DNA of 64,000 nt from Leptodontidium sp. MPI-SDFR-AT-0119 (lineage: Eukaryota > Ascomycota > Leotiomycetes > Helotiales > Leptodontidiaceae). Location of the stretch: positions 1,984,001-2,048,000 of the forward strand of contig JAHLEZ010000010.1 in NCBI GenBank assembly GCA_020726505.1, given 5' to 3'. The notes under the pieces are model-generated. The model searched no databases. It saw nothing but the letters and a program-made list of their open reading frames with translations, and had not been told where the DNA came from. Each line of letters starts with the position of its first letter. Position 1 is the first letter of the stretch. The translations under genes were made by a program, and so were the position numbers. Shown in pieces: positions 10,542-22,025 of the stretch.

Positions 10542-11399
10542 CTACAGATACCTTTTGAACCATGCCACCGCTTGCTCAGTAGCTTGCCCTGCAGCTTCGT
10601 TCTCGATTGTTTTCTTCGGATCCGCACGAACCGCAAAGCCATGCCCGCACCCCTCATAAATCTTGACCTGATACCCAGCATCTTCACTGTTCCCATACTC
10701 CGTTCTAAATCCAGCCTCGATAGTCGCCACATTGTCCTTCGAAAGAACAAAATCCTTGTCCCCAACCGCTATGCTAAGCGGTACCTTGAATTTCCGATGA
10801 CTCTCGAGGAACTGCGGTGGTTTCATCCCAGCTGGATGAGCGGTGAAATGCACATCAATCAATGCCTCACTCCCTCCCTCAACTGCGGACTCCTCAGTGA
10901 GTTTCGTCGTCTGAAGTCCTCCCCAACAAAACCCAGCAGCGCCCAACTTGGCACCCGCCGGCAGTTCAGCCCTCACAGCCCTCGCATACGCCAAAATTGA
11001 CGGAAATACCCCCCGAGTACGTATCGCAAACGGCATGAAAATCGTCATCATCCTCACAACAGTCACGATCCTTCGAATCTGCCCATACACATTCCACCAA
11101 GCCACAGGCGCAGTCGCTGTTTCCATGAGGGCTAATGAGGAGAGTGGAACTCCGCCTCCAGGGATGATATCTGGAACTAGAACACAGAACCCGGATTTCG
11201 ATGCGTAGATGTCGGCGAGGATTTTACTGTTGATGAGATTGAAGCCGAATGCGTCGGTGATGAAAATTATAGTCGATTGACTTGCCGCACTGTCTACTGG
11301 GGATGCGGTGTAGGTACGAACGCCATGGAGGATTTCTTCGGTGCCTGTTGGCTTTGCGTGATCGTGGACGCTACCTTTGAAGCAATCGGCGCAAGACAT
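10542..11399 (-). CDS. Dienelactone hydrolase family protein
   Basis: Predicted cytosolic alpha/beta hydrolase of 285 residues, single exon. The frame extends 19 codons upstream, but MSCADCFKGSVHDH is chosen as start because fungal members of the family begin with this cysteine-rich segment. The catalytic triad is visible: nucleophile Cys158 in GAAGFCWGG, acid Asp214 or Asp216 in VGDKDF, and His253 in YEGCGHGFAVR. In bacteria such enzymes open dienelactones in chloroaromatic degradation; in fungi the substrates are mostly unknown, so the reaction is inferred only as ester or lactone hydrolysis. Nothing in the neighbourhood defines a pathway. Confidence 0.88.
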   Translation of the reverse strand: MSCADCFKGSVHDHAKPTGTEEILHGVRTYTASPVDSAASQSTIIFITDAFGFNLINSKILADIYASKSGFCVLVPDIIPGGGVPLSSLALMETATAPVAWWNVYGQIRRIVTVVRMMTIFMPFAIRTRGVFPSILAYARAVRAELPAGAKLGAAGFCWGGLQTTKLTEESAVEGGSEALIDVHFTAHPAGMKPPQFLESHRKFKVPLSIAVGDKDFVLSKDNVATIEAGFRTEYGNSEDAGYQVKIYEGCGHGFAVRADPKKTIENEAAGQATEQAVAWFKRYL

Positions 11400-11981
11400 G
11401 GTTGGGATAGTGTGTGCTGGGGCTCGCTTAGATTGTTGACATGCAGTTCCTCTCAATTTAGTGCGTGAAGGTGGATGGAGAAAAATTTGTTGGGAAAGAT
11501 GGAGGAATAGAAGGATCTTTTTGGGGTTGTTTTAGATATTATAGAGAGGCAAATTGGATTTTGGATCGGGGATAAAGGGGTATCTCCATCTTACTCGGAC
11601 AACTCGCACCGAATACGAAAGCCCCATTTTAGCCCAGAATTGGATTGAAGGGAACGCGCGACAATCTTCGCAAAATCAAATTAGATGGGTCGTAAATGGG
11701 GCCATAATCACCCCTCATGTTAATTCCTCGTCAATTGAATGTGGGGAAGAGGCATTGCCTTCGTAGCATCCCTTTGACCAGACCCATGATTATTGACTTA
11801 TCAAGGCAGGCAAGATATTCTGGGCTTGGCCAAGGTTTTCAGAGGTGATCTCCCAATAATTTTGTTATAAGACAAAATTTAGTTGATATTGACAGGTCAA
11901 TCTAGAAATCTATGAAAAGGCTGCCTTTTAGGTTCCAGTGTTGGGCGTAAGAATGAAAAACTAAACGAGTCTGGTCCAGGT
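11400..11981. other. Intergenic between two minus-strand genes
   Basis: About 580 bases containing the promoter of the dienelactone hydrolase gene near 11400-11600 and the 3' flank of the glycosidase-like gene. No additional feature seen. Confidence 0.45.
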
Positions 11982-14363
11982 CTAGAATCTGCCTTCGACT
12001 GTTACGCTCTTAAACGCCGTGACTGTAGAATTCGTGCCAACTTTCCAAATCACCTCTTCTCCTTTCCAATCTACAGCCTGGCCGTTGATCGTCGCGCCCT
12101 TCAGTTGACTTCCGTTAGGTAGCCTAAATTTCACTCTGACTTCCCCAGGTGGCGGCTTCTCGAAATTTAGTACCGTCGTAATTGTACCAGTTTTCTCTTC
12201 CATCTGTGTCTCGAAACCAACGAATCCCCATCGAGTGGGTGCTTTCTGAATTCCAACTTTCCCTTTGCTCAACCATTTCCTCGGCACACCCCTCATCACA
12301 AACAACACCTCCTCATCCGGATGCTCGAATAACAATGCAGCCCTCAAGACAATAGGCGTTCCAAATTGCGATGGTTGGCAATAAGTGCTAGCGCTACCCC
12401 CTGTTGAGCTTACCTCGGCGGCAATCCACAATCCCCGGTTGTGTACGTGGTATCGGTGGGTATACAAAAATAAGATGAACTCGTCGATGCGGTCTTGGAG
12501 GAGCAGAGACAGAGCATACCCGTAAGAGATGAAGCCCAGGATGTCACGCGTATCTGCTCGTAGCGGCGTGACATTAGCGACGACACCCAAGCTGGTAATG
12601 CCGTATGCTTGCATGGAGTTGATGATCAGGTTGGTCTGAGTCGAAGAAAGAACGGACGCTTGAAGGAGTTCTGCATAGACGCGATGAGCCCATCTTTGCG
12701 GCGACGTAGTTTCGTTCTCCGTCAAGTCTTCAATGACACGGTTCGTCTCGTTTGCGAGAACTGGGACGTAGGGAGGGGTAGAGTTTCGCTGAATGAAGCG
12801 GTCCAAGGTTCTTGATGTCTGGTTGATGATCTGGGCAGCCCGGGATGTCCAGTCTTCGGCATATTCGGCGAATATTTGAATTTTGCTCAGGTCTTTGAAT
12901 CCACGGGCGGCAAACGCCCCATTGTTCCAGTATGGTTTGGACCATCTCCATGAGTCGGAATTGAGCGCCGCATCCGACTCACTCCAGCCTGAAATGAGGC
13001 CGTAGTAAGGGTCTCCCACCGGAAGCCTTAGACTCTCGTCATGCAAATCAGTGAGCAACTTAGCCCAAGCAAGTATTTTCCCCTTATACTTCTCCACGAG
13101 GGTTATGTCGCCTGTGTATTGCACATAGCGAGCAACCAACGACAGCGACAAGCCGAACTGGGGAACTTCCGGCCCCCGCATATTGATATCGCCGTTATCA
13201 TAGACATACCAATCCATGTAGTTTTCAAAAATGGCCCGGGCCTGCTTGAATCTGCCCCAAGCGAGATTTGCCGTGAGCGAGGTTGTGAAGATATCTTGGA
13301 ATCCTTCAAATTCAGAGCCAGCATAGAAGCGATCAAAGGTACCATAACGAGAAGCTACTCCTCCACCACGCTGAACAAGCTCAACCGCAAAAGCGTGCTT
13401 GGTCATGTCTGCCCACGTCGGATCTGGTAGACTGGGCGAGCTGAAATCCTCAACATTTGACTCCCAATAATCCATGTAACGTAGGAGCGCAGGGTAGAAG
13501 TCGTCTGCCGTCGGTCGAGTTCGCATTGGTAAAAACTCGGGGTAGTTGAGCCCAAAGTTCTTTTCCCGCACAATACCGCCCTTGACCCATTTCGTCGCAA
13601 ACCACATATGGATAATCGTAGAATCCTGAGAGTCAACATCTGCGAATATGATCGACTCGATCCAGTCCTGGGAGTCAACTGTGCCACGAAAGATTTTACG
13701 TGATGAAGGCAGCCAACCACCAAGCAGACCATCCCACGATTTGTTGCTGTGAGTTCCATCGAGCGCATTTGGTACATCGCCGAGGGGCGCATAATTTGTC
13801 GTTGCCCCCTGCCAGTCTATTGTCATGGTGTCGTTTGCTTGGACATTCCCGAGAAATGTGTCCCAGGGAAGGAAGTTCATGTCAATCACATCGCGCACGT
13901 TCTCTTCAATCGGTTCTCCATTCTTTAGCAGATGCTCTGCTAGCACGTCGTTCAACTTGAGGTTGACATCATTTGCAGGATCCAACCCGAAAAACCGCTC
14001 AATCGTTCGGTTCAGATCGAGGGCCTCAACAGTCGTGGCTTCGACATGCCGCGCAAGTTCTCGTCTCCTTCCAGATGCCGAAACTAGAACTAGAGGGCCA
14101 TCAAAACGCGTGAGATCCTCGTATGATGTCCAGGTTTCTTCATTGTAGGAGAACGTATCAACTGCTGTGAGGCCGTCGACTGTGGTATTTTGCCGAGGAA
14201 ACATAGATTCCATGTTTGGATTACCGGCAACCTTTCGGGCGTGAATATCTGGCTTGATTATAGTATGGTAATGCTTTGGATGTACCACATTATCTCTTCT
14301 CGCCAGAGAAGAAGACATAAGGCAAAGTAGGAAAATGATCCTGGACAGCGAGTCAAGAAACAT
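11982..14363 (-). CDS. Secreted six-hairpin glycosidase-like protein
   Basis: Intact single-exon ORF of 793 residues. The N-terminus MFLDSLSRIIFLLCLMSSSLA is a signal peptide, and the many N-x-S/T sequons (NQTS, NRTI, NATT-like) fit an extracellular glycoprotein. The middle third carries repeated aromatic/acidic helical segments (RYMDYWESNVEDF, IFENYMDWYVYDNGDINMRGP, YGLISGWSESDA, KPYWNNGAF) as in the alpha/alpha six-hairpin barrel of glycoside hydrolases. The C-terminus is a beta-rich domain ending in FKSVTVEGRF. I cannot place it in a numbered GH family with confidence, and the catalytic acid is not identified. A role in plant or microbial polysaccharide breakdown is inference from secretion and fold. 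Confidence 0.7.
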   Translation of the reverse strand: MFLDSLSRIIFLLCLMSSSLARRDNVVHPKHYHTIIKPDIHARKVAGNPNMESMFPRQNTTVDGLTAVDTFSYNEETWTSYEDLTRFDGPLVLVSASGRRRELARHVEATTVEALDLNRTIERFFGLDPANDVNLKLNDVLAEHLLKNGEPIEENVRDVIDMNFLPWDTFLGNVQANDTMTIDWQGATTNYAPLGDVPNALDGTHSNKSWDGLLGGWLPSSRKIFRGTVDSQDWIESIIFADVDSQDSTIIHMWFATKWVKGGIVREKNFGLNYPEFLPMRTRPTADDFYPALLRYMDYWESNVEDFSSPSLPDPTWADMTKHAFAVELVQRGGGVASRYGTFDRFYAGSEFEGFQDIFTTSLTANLAWGRFKQARAIFENYMDWYVYDNGDINMRGPEVPQFGLSLSLVARYVQYTGDITLVEKYKGKILAWAKLLTDLHDESLRLPVGDPYYGLISGWSESDAALNSDSWRWSKPYWNNGAFAARGFKDLSKIQIFAEYAEDWTSRAAQIINQTSRTLDRFIQRNSTPPYVPVLANETNRVIEDLTENETTSPQRWAHRVYAELLQASVLSSTQTNLIINSMQAYGITSLGVVANVTPLRADTRDILGFISYGYALSLLLQDRIDEFILFLYTHRYHVHNRGLWIAAEVSSTGGSASTYCQPSQFGTPIVLRAALLFEHPDEEVLFVMRGVPRKWLSKGKVGIQKAPTRWGFVGFETQMEEKTGTITTVLNFEKPPPGEVRVKFRLPNGSQLKGATINGQAVDWKGEEVIWKVGTNSTVTAFKSVTVEGRF

Positions 14364-15643
14364 TTTCGACCAATTTCTGGTCAGTCGACCAATTTCTCAA
14401 AAAGCCAATCGTGAAGGAAGTGATCCTGAAAATTTCCCGTACAATGGTCCTTTTATACATCTGCCTTTCGAAAGGCGTTGGATTGAGAACCCGAGTTGTG
14501 ATTCTCGATTCCGTCAGAACCGGATCTCGAGCAACCTTATTATATTGCCCTGCTTTAGAGTTTGCGTACCAGACAGAAAGGGCTTACTGTACCTTACCCC
14601 CCAGATTTGGCAGGTGGAAAACCTCATCCGAATTCTGGCTTTAGATTCTAACTGATTCTGTACTCTATAATTCGATGTTGCGCATCCACTCATGTTATGT
14701 CGCGCTACTCCGTCTGTCCAATGAGTAATCCTAATCGGTTTTCGCGGGGTTGAACCAATCCACAATGGGTTTGCAACGGACTTTGGGCTTGATGTAGGTT
14801 ATATTATTATCCAAGTAGGTTCAATCTCGCCGGGAAACCGAATATCACCAAGAATTGAAATAATCCATTTGACGTGGGAGATGAAGGTCATCCAAGTCGA
14901 AGTAAAATGCACCTTGGTCAAATGTTTAATACAGTGAACCCGCCCGCAGGCGTAACGTCACATAAAAGAGACTTTTTTTCAGGCGCTGACACCCTTACTT
15001 TACTTCGAGCAAACTTGGCCTCCTTCCCTTTTGTGTTTAAGTGAAAAGCAAAAGTTTCCATCATACCTTTGGAGCTGGGGGTTCACTGTAATAACGTTTC
15101 CCAATTCATCCCAGCTCCCGGTGTTTCCGCAAAAACAAGCGAGAACACATTCCACGAATACCCCGCCCGCTCCGCCCCCTTTTTAACATGACGCACATGC
15201 TTACGCACTCTTTAATTAATCCAGTCCTTTAATAACAAGACTAGATTACAAAAGACACTTGGTAACCCTACTACTAACCTTTCAAACAAAACTTATGGAT
15301 AAATGAGATGATTAAAGATCTTGCTTGACAGTACATGAAGTGCGAACTTGAACCCCTGAATAATTTATTATCCTCTACTTATCTGCTTATTATTATTTAT
15401 CCACTAATCTTTTACTTCGCTTGACTTATTTACTTGAAAAGGCAGCCGACTACTTGTGAGGTGTAATATTCTATACCGTAAAATATGGCGTAATTTTTGG
15501 ATTAAGATACGCTGGGCTCAGCTAAAATACACAGGGCAGATAAATAGCCAAATTTAGGTGAAATTAAAAGGATTCCAGTTCAGAAGCTGGCCATTTATAT
15601 TATAGTGGGCGTTCCACAGCCTAGCTAACCTGTCCACTTACAC
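14364..15643. other. Long intergenic region, no gene recognised
   Basis: About 1.28 kb. The part near 14364 is the promoter side of the glycosidase-like gene. From about 15190 to 15440 it is AT-rich (taattaatccag, ttattattatttatcc). ORFs shorter than 110 codons here show no family pattern. No repeat with target duplications was found. Confidence 0.45.
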
Positions 15644-16422
15644 CTAGCACTTTCGGAAGCTAACACTGGTAACCCATGTATGACTGACTGAATTTTCATC
15701 ACCCAATATTCCGGGGAACACATATGTCCCTATCACCACTTCGTCGCTCACGAGGGAAATTTTTGTTCTCGCGAGGAGAGGGACGCTAGTGCCGCAAGGA
15801 GACCAGATGCGTCCGGATTCTGGCACACTCTTTTTGACCGTGAAAACATCCCATATCGGACCTGATATTCTTGCTTCGGTTGTTGTGTTCTCGAGCCCTG
15901 AAATAAATGTCAGTAATGTTTAGATAAGATCTCAGACTGCAATTCAACGTAATCGTGAACAGAAAGGCAAGACTCACGACTGCCGAAGTAATACACAGCC
16001 TGCATAACCCCAGTCATACCGCTGTGCAGAACCGCATATCCATGAAAATAGTCTCGGTGATCGAATACTGAAAATCGGCAGGGTGCGTGAGGTTTATACT
16101 CAGATCACATGACGGTTGCCTGTCTCTAACAGAGGTACCGGGCCCGGTGTATGCTTGGTAATTGTCAAACGAGACGTAGATTCTAATATCAAGTTAGCCA
16201 ATATTCTCAAAAGAGTCCACTCTTAATTTTCAAGGACAGACACGACTTTCTGTCACCGGACAACGTGGATCCCGCCGCTCCTTGTGGACATCCGTTGCCT
16301 CCTGCTGTGAAGTTCGAGATGAAGATTTGATCAATGCCGGGCTCTTCAACCTGTCTTGCCTCTTTCTCAAAGATTGTTGTTGCAGAGACCAGAGCAAGCA
16401 GGGCGACATAAATCCAAATCAT
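15644..16422 (-). pseudogene. Frameshifted DUF4360-family secreted protein gene
   Basis: DUF4360 proteins are small secreted fungal/actinobacterial proteins of unknown function. Exon 1 (16422-16244) gives a signal peptide MIWIYVALLALVSA and the family motif GGNGCPQGAAGSTLSGDR. Exon 2 (16182-15978) gives YVSFDNYQAYTGPGTSVRDR and CDLSINLTHPADFQYS. At about 16065-16050 the family match jumps to another frame (DYFHGYAVLHSGMTG, QAVYYFGS). Exon 3 (15897-15644) continues with IWSPCG and ends VSFRKC. The exon lengths confirm it: exons 1 plus 2 are a multiple of three, while the exon 2/3 junction needs phase 1. Intron 1 uses a weak donor (gtgtct). Either the gene is newly broken or the base call is wrong. 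Confidence 0.72.
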
Positions 16423-18236
16423 TCTTGCTTGTTGAAAGTACAGGCGAGGAGATTATATCATTCCTCCCACGAAGGATTCAACCAGGTCTGGAGCTGGCTG
16501 GCATTTCTGGTCGCAACCCTTCCTTGATCACTTTCAGATTTGAAAGACTTATTCTTTTGTATCAAACCCAAATTGTCTGCAACAGCTATAATTGACTCTA
16601 ACTCTTGTCTTTTAGAGGTCTTTTTTTTTAGACGTTGGGAGCAAAAGTTGACTTCACGATGTGAAGTGATTACGAGAAACAAACTAAGTCAGGAAGCGAG
16701 TTTTCAGACAAAACCAATCAAAGTTTACGTAGTCACACTCAGCTTAATTTTTTACTAGACTAGTAAAGTTCTCAACTTCTTATTTAATCGAGATCTGCAA
16801 CTGAAAGTTTGAGTTTACCGTATCGTTAGGACACTGTAACTTTAGGGTTAGTAGGTCGTCGAGTAGCTTTCAACATAAAAAAGTCCTCCCCGAGCCGCCT
16901 GAATAGAGGAACCGAGATAGCTACCACCATTGCAGCATACTCCGGCAATAGGAATAGACGTTTAGAAATCTGCTCGAAACAACATTCTTTTGAGTTTCTA
17001 GGAAGTAACTACAGCTGTAAAACTCTTGCATCCTGAAATACATATTGATGTTGGAGCGTCATTGTGTTTTTTCTCGCAAAATCACAGAACATTTTGGGGG
17101 AATCCCGCCAAGTGGGTTTGGTTATTGCTTGGAGGATTAACTCCTGTGTGTCTTCAATAATCTCGGAATCTATAACCCACCAAGGATATATGACGACGAG
17201 TACTGACATACTGCAAGACTGGGACGAATCTGTCAGCAATGGCAAGAAAGATCAAGTAATGACTTATCAAAGCTACAAAAATCCTTCACTTCTGAAAACA
17301 TGGCAGTTTTCAAAAGACCAATTGATGAAAATCAAGAAGATGCTGGCAGCCAACGAATGGCAGCTTCGGAGCTATTGAGCCGAGTTGGGTAAAGTGGCGT
17401 TGAGACCGTGATGCCTCTTTACTTGGCGGATAAACCACTTTTGCTCACCCCGCGAATCTGAAGCTGGGGGAAATGCGGGGAATTCAATCCAATCGACGTC
17501 TCTTCTCTCTCCATCCAAGCTTTGTGCCAATGAAGAGAGCTTCTTGGCTTCTCAGCCCCACTTGTGAGGAGCAAGCCCCACGGTACACTTGATCCTTGTT
17601 GCTCGTTTCTGTACAACACCTGCATTTCATCTGGGATAATGACCTGTTAATCAGTTCATATGCTGTGTATTCCGTTCCACAGGTCTACACGTCTGTTGTC
17701 TATTTGCAACAACTCCAGCTTCGTCTCACAAATATATACTTGTTTAGGTGGCTACGAGGAGTCAAGACACACTTAGGCGAAGGAAAGGCGACTTGAAACG
17801 TGTTCCAGCTCTCAATTGATGTTTCCGAGTCAAGCAGCCATGTACGAGTAAGTCTCAACCCATCCTTGAGACGACATGAATCAAGCCGTCAGCGGATCAC
17901 GGAAACACGAACCTATCAATAAACCCCAGCTTTTCAACACAGGAATATTATTGATACATGGAGGGGTCAAACACTTGGCTGCATACTTGGCAGTGTATCC
18001 CCGTTACTGAGAAGGGTTGTTCAATATCGAGGCCCCACGAATTGCTCCTTGGCTGTTCACAGGCCGGCAAATGTTGAGAATTCCAATTCCAATTTGCCGA
18101 TAGACTTTGTTGTGCCTCCAGCATGCAGATCATCTATATAGTGTAGCTGCCTCAGCAAGTTTCCATTGCTCAACCTCAAAACATTCAGTTCTCGCTCCGA
18201 AAGTAACCCAACCATAACGACACAATCAAAATCAAC
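16423..18236. other. Long intergenic region; promoter of the sugar transporter at its right end
   Basis: About 1.8 kb with no gene I can support. The longest frame (plus, 17064-17378, about 104 codons) has no recognisable pattern and no splice partners, so I leave it out. A TATA-like tatata at about 18135-18140 lies roughly 100 bases upstream of the transporter ATG and is a plausible core promoter element. Confidence 0.45.
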
Positions 18237-20027
18237 ATGGCGGAGGTCAAGGATACCATCCCCGCGAATCGAAGAGTATTCATCGCAAATGCTGTAGTCA
18301 CTTTAGCCTCATTTCAATATGGAGTTGATTTTGGGTTGATCGGCGGCTTGCAGGCCATGAAAGGATTCCTAGAGGTGTTTGGATTCCCGGCACCGAAAAC
18401 TCCAAATGGCTGGAATCTTACCACGGAACGCCAGCAACTCATCTCATCGCTCATGACTCTTGGAGCTTTCCTTAGCTCTGGTGGAGCTGGTTTTTTGGCC
18501 ATCAAGCTCGGGAGGAGACACTGCTTGTGGCTTGCCTGCGTACTATGCTGTGTGTCGAACATTATCATGATGACCACTGAGCACATAATTGTGCTTTATG
18601 TTGGACGATTCATCAATGGTCTGGCGAATGGTCTGTTTATGACCTTTGCTCAACTTTACATTCAAGAAACCAGTCCTGCCAAATACAGAGGTCTTTTCTT
18701 GACAGCGTTCCAATTCGGCACCTCTTTCGTAAGTTCTACACTACACCGCTTCTCCACTTCTAAACACTGACAATTCAAAGGGAACTCTTTGTGGGACAAT
18801 CATTGACTGGGCAACTGCCAAACGACCCGGCAAGTCCGCATATCTGATCCCACTTGGCATAATTTATATCGTTCCTGCATTCCTCGTCGTCGCTCTATTC
18901 TTTATCCCCGAAAGCCCCAGATGGTTGTTGTTGAATGGACGCCGGGCAGAAGGCGTGAAGTCGCTAGCGAGATTGAGGCCGGATGGTGCGGATGTTGAGG
19001 ATGAGGCGGCAGTAATTGTGGCTGCCATCGACAAGGAGAAGGAACTCAGCAACGGGATTGGGATAATCGACTGTTTCAGAAATCCTATCGACAGGAGGAG
19101 AACCATAATTGCCATTGGGGGTGTAACCTCCCAAGCAGCTACTGGCTCCATGTTCATTATCGGTATGTCCTGCTTAAGCTTTCTATTTTTATGCTTGGTG
19201 ATCCGCTGACACCGTTCATGCAGCTTACAAGGCATACTTCTTCACTATGGCCAAGGTCGCAGATCCCTTTGGGATGTCCTGCGTTCTCAGCACTATCGGT
19301 CTCCTCGCTCTCATCATCAACTCCTTGTTTGTCGTCCGGTATGGTCGCCGTCGTGTTCTCTTGATGACCGGTCTGTTGGTTTGTGGTGTCCTACAATTGA
19401 TCATCGCCGTAGTCTACGACAAGAATCCTGGGACCAAGAGCACCGGAAGAGTTATCGTAGCTCTCACTTCACTCTACATGTTCAGTTACAATGTAAGCTG
19501 CTTTTTCAAGAGGTTCAACGTACAATTTCTAACTGAAGTTTCCAGGGAATGGTCGCACCTTCCGCCTGGTTGACAGGTGGTGAGATGCCATCCCAGCGTC
19601 TTCGCAGCTACACCTTTGGACTCGCAGCTGCAATCGGCTTTTTCATGGCCTGGCTCACACAATTCACTGCTCCATACTTCATCAACCCTATCGCTTTGAA
19701 CTGGGGCCCAAGATACGGCTACATATGGTTCCCATCCGCAACTGTTACTGCGGTCTGGGTTTACTTCTTCCTACCTGAAGCTAAGGGCCGAAAGTTGGAA
19801 GAAGTGGACGAGATGGTAAGCGAGCCCCTAAAACACAAAACAAACCATTTAAAGAAGTACCTACTCACATGTTCAAACAGTTCGAGCACAAAATCCCAGC
19901 ACGCAAATTCCGTAAATATGTCTGTGTTGGTCCTCTGAGGGCAGAGGAGAAGTTGAGCAGAGTTGCTACGCAAGAGGAGGTCAAGGGAGAGAATAATGCA
20001 AGCACCCCAATTACTTGGCAGCTTTGA
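18237..20027 (+). CDS. MFS sugar/polyol transporter
   Basis: Predicted plasma-membrane H+ symporter of the sugar porter family, 519 residues. Exons 18237-18728, 18781-19162, 19224-19492, 19546-19815 and 19881-20027 join in consistent phase with introns of 52-65 nt. Sugar-porter signatures are all present: FQYGVDFGLIGGLQ in TM1, KLGRRHCLW after TM2, GRFINGLANG in TM4, ETSPAKYRG, the PESPRWLL motif closing the first half, RYGRRRVLL in the second half and PEAKGRKLEEVDEM after TM12. The signatures lie in the expected order with no gaps. The substrate is not fixed by the sequence; fungal relatives carry hexoses, disaccharides or quinate. It converges on the prenyltransferase gene. Confidence 0.9.
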
Positions 20028-20393
20028 TCGCTGACTTTAAACAGGCCACAGTTCAAACAGTCGAAGTAGCGCAGAAGTGAAGGATAATTAGTACTCGAGA
20101 GTTGATTTGCTATTAATGTCACTAATATCAGAAAATATAAAGTCTAGTGTAGTCTAGTGAATCAATAAATCTAAAATTGAATTGTGTTGAGGTCGGTGAT
20201 AGTTCGGAATGATGTGGTCTCTTTTTGAATTATTTGGCTGTAGCTGTATCAGATCTTAATCATTATGCATTGGTTGGCGAATGTCCTCCTTTACATGTAT
20301 GAAAAGCAAAGTCAGGCCCCCGAAGTCCCAGCATTCTACCTCACGCCATTGGACAGGAAGCTAACATGCAAATACAGTACTTCCTGTTGCACT
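20028..20393. other. Short convergent intergenic region
   Basis: About 366 bases between the 3' ends of the transporter and prenyltransferase genes. AT-rich (attgaattgtgttgagg, tattaatgtcac). Likely contains both polyadenylation sites; no other feature. Confidence 0.4.
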
Positions 20394-22025
20394 TTAAACC
20401 GGGCCGAGTTGCGAAATGTTAGGAGAATAGTACAACGTGACATAAGGACCCTTCGCAGACGAGTAAGCGAACGAAAGGTAAGTGTAGGATGCTTTGGCAG
20501 GCGTGCCTTCGTCGTTTCCGCTGCAGCAAATTAGCATTGAATAATTTTCAGACCGAAGGATACATATGACGTACCATAATTTCTGAAAGTCATCATCATA
20601 AGTACTGCCAATGGCCCAGTCTTGGGACTTGAAGTAACCCCCAAGCCGGGCCGTAATCTCCTGATCCCCAAAGGGACATGTCCAAGCTGGAACGTAGAGC
20701 TTGACATCCGGCATTTCCACACCTGGAATTATCTCTAGCCCAAGAAACAAGAATGCAGGTTTGAACTGTGTGCTCTCGGTATCGCCGAACAAAGACACCC
20801 AGAACTCTTCGAATGCCGCTAGACCCACATCGATCTCGGCACCAGAGCTTCGCCTGCCAAGAGTGTATATATTCTTGACGTTCGCAAAGGATGCGATGTT
20901 CTCTTTGACGTACATCTTGATGCGAGCTTTAGATGGAGAAATGCAGTCGATTGCCATCATCTCAATGCTCTTCTCCTGTTCTTCGCCGCCAAGGTTGGAG
21001 ACGACTTTGTTGGTCGAGGGAGTTGTGCTCTGTTTGGCATTGAGGAAAGACTCAATGTGAACCAGAGTCGGAAGAATCGAGATTGTGGAGGAGTGAAGTT
21101 TCTTGGCCGAGTCAATCACACACTGAGTGGTGGTCTTCCCCGACAGCAGAGCCTGGCGGTGTGGGAACAGGTATGCCTTGAGAATCGGTGCGAACTTTTC
21201 AGATGGAAGGTCGAAAGCAAGGAAACAAGTTGGCGTCATCTTAGCTGGTGGTGAGAGAGATTGGAGCGTTGTGATCTCGGAGTTAGACAAGAACAGTTCG
21301 GAAGTGAAGTGATTCCACCATGTTGTATCGAGGCTCGGACATAGATTTGTGGTTGACAGAGATTCCACGAAAGCCAGAGGATGTTCTTGATTTAGAGGAT
21401 CCAAGTTTGTTCCTCCTTTTGATCCTACAGGCTCGATAGAGAATCGAATTTGCTGTTTGCTGCCTTGAATGTTCCACGATGGCTCAAATGGAGAGTGGTC
21501 CTTAGTCAGATGTGGTGTCCACATTGAAGTTTTTGAAGGAATAGGTCCTAGAGCCGGAACGACAGATTCGTCGAAGAATTTTACGTAATGTTGATGAATC
21601 TCTGTCGGATAATTCGCAGCGGAGAGCAGCTTTTCATACAGTGTCCTAGTTGTTTCTTTCCAGAATGAATCTGCAGTTGGGGAGAGGGATCCGTTAGCTG
21701 GAGTACTGGATGTCGTCCCGTCACTAACTTCACCCGAGTTCAGAGACGGTGTCACGATACTCGCTGAACTGCTAGAACCCGAATTAAATTCAATCGTTAT
21801 ATCGCTTTTTAGGGACATCTTCCTGAAGTCGAGGTCTAGGGTCGAAGTCATGGCGTTCCCATGAGATTCCAAGACACGTGAGCCACCTTTATCTGCTGCA
21901 AAATGTGGGAGGACCAATGGAGATTCAATTGTCATTGTGAGTACGGAGACAATCTTGTGACAGGAGGAAATTGTAGATAGTTGAAGGGAAGATGCTGTGG
22001 TGCGTGAGGCTCTGGATGAAAACAC
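20394..22025 (-). CDS. DMATS-type aromatic prenyltransferase
   Basis: Predicted cytosolic ABBA-fold prenyltransferase that would transfer dimethylallyl or a longer prenyl group to an indole or other aromatic substrate. The ORF has 543 codons. Family pattern is seen in the segments HYVKFFDESVVPALGP, WTPHLTKDHSPFEPSWN, IRFSIEPVGSKGGTNLDPLNQ, CFLAFDLPSEKFAPILKAYLFP, ARIKMYVKENIASFANVKNIYTLG and PDVKLYVPAWTCPFGDQEI, and it closes with KASYTYLSFAYS and YVTLYYSP. A GT-AG intron of exactly 54 nt (20574-20521, branch-like tgctaat) probably exists; because 54 is divisible by three the frame stays open if unspliced. The start is unclear: the first 90 residues are low-complexity and real initiation may be at Met31 or later. 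No PKS, NRPS or terpene synthase lies nearby. Confidence 0.85.
   Translation of the reverse strand: MFSSRASRTTASSLQLSTISSCHKIVSVLTMTIESPLVLPHFAADKGGSRVLESHGNAMTSTLDLDFRKMSLKSDITIEFNSGSSSSASIVTPSLNSGEVSDGTTSSTPANGSLSPTADSFWKETTRTLYEKLLSAANYPTEIHQHYVKFFDESVVPALGPIPSKTSMWTPHLTKDHSPFEPSWNIQGSKQQIRFSIEPVGSKGGTNLDPLNQEHPLAFVESLSTTNLCPSLDTTWWNHFTSELFLSNSEITTLQSLSPPAKMTPTCFLAFDLPSEKFAPILKAYLFPHRQALLSGKTTTQCVIDSAKKLHSSTISILPTLVHIESFLNAKQSTTPSTNKVVSNLGGEEQEKSIEMMAIDCISPSKARIKMYVKENIASFANVKNIYTLGRRSSGAEIDVGLAAFEEFWVSLFGDTESTQFKPAFLFLGLEIIPGVEMPDVKLYVPAWTCPFGDQEITARLGGYFKSQDWAIGSTYDDDFQKLWYVICILRSENYSMLICCSGNDEGTPAKASYTYLSFAYSSAKGPYVTLYYSPNISQLGPV

Noticed and set aside
17064..17378. 104-codon ORF in the intergenic region before the sugar transporter
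   Set aside because: No signal peptide, family motif or splice partner; alternative frames are equally open in parts.
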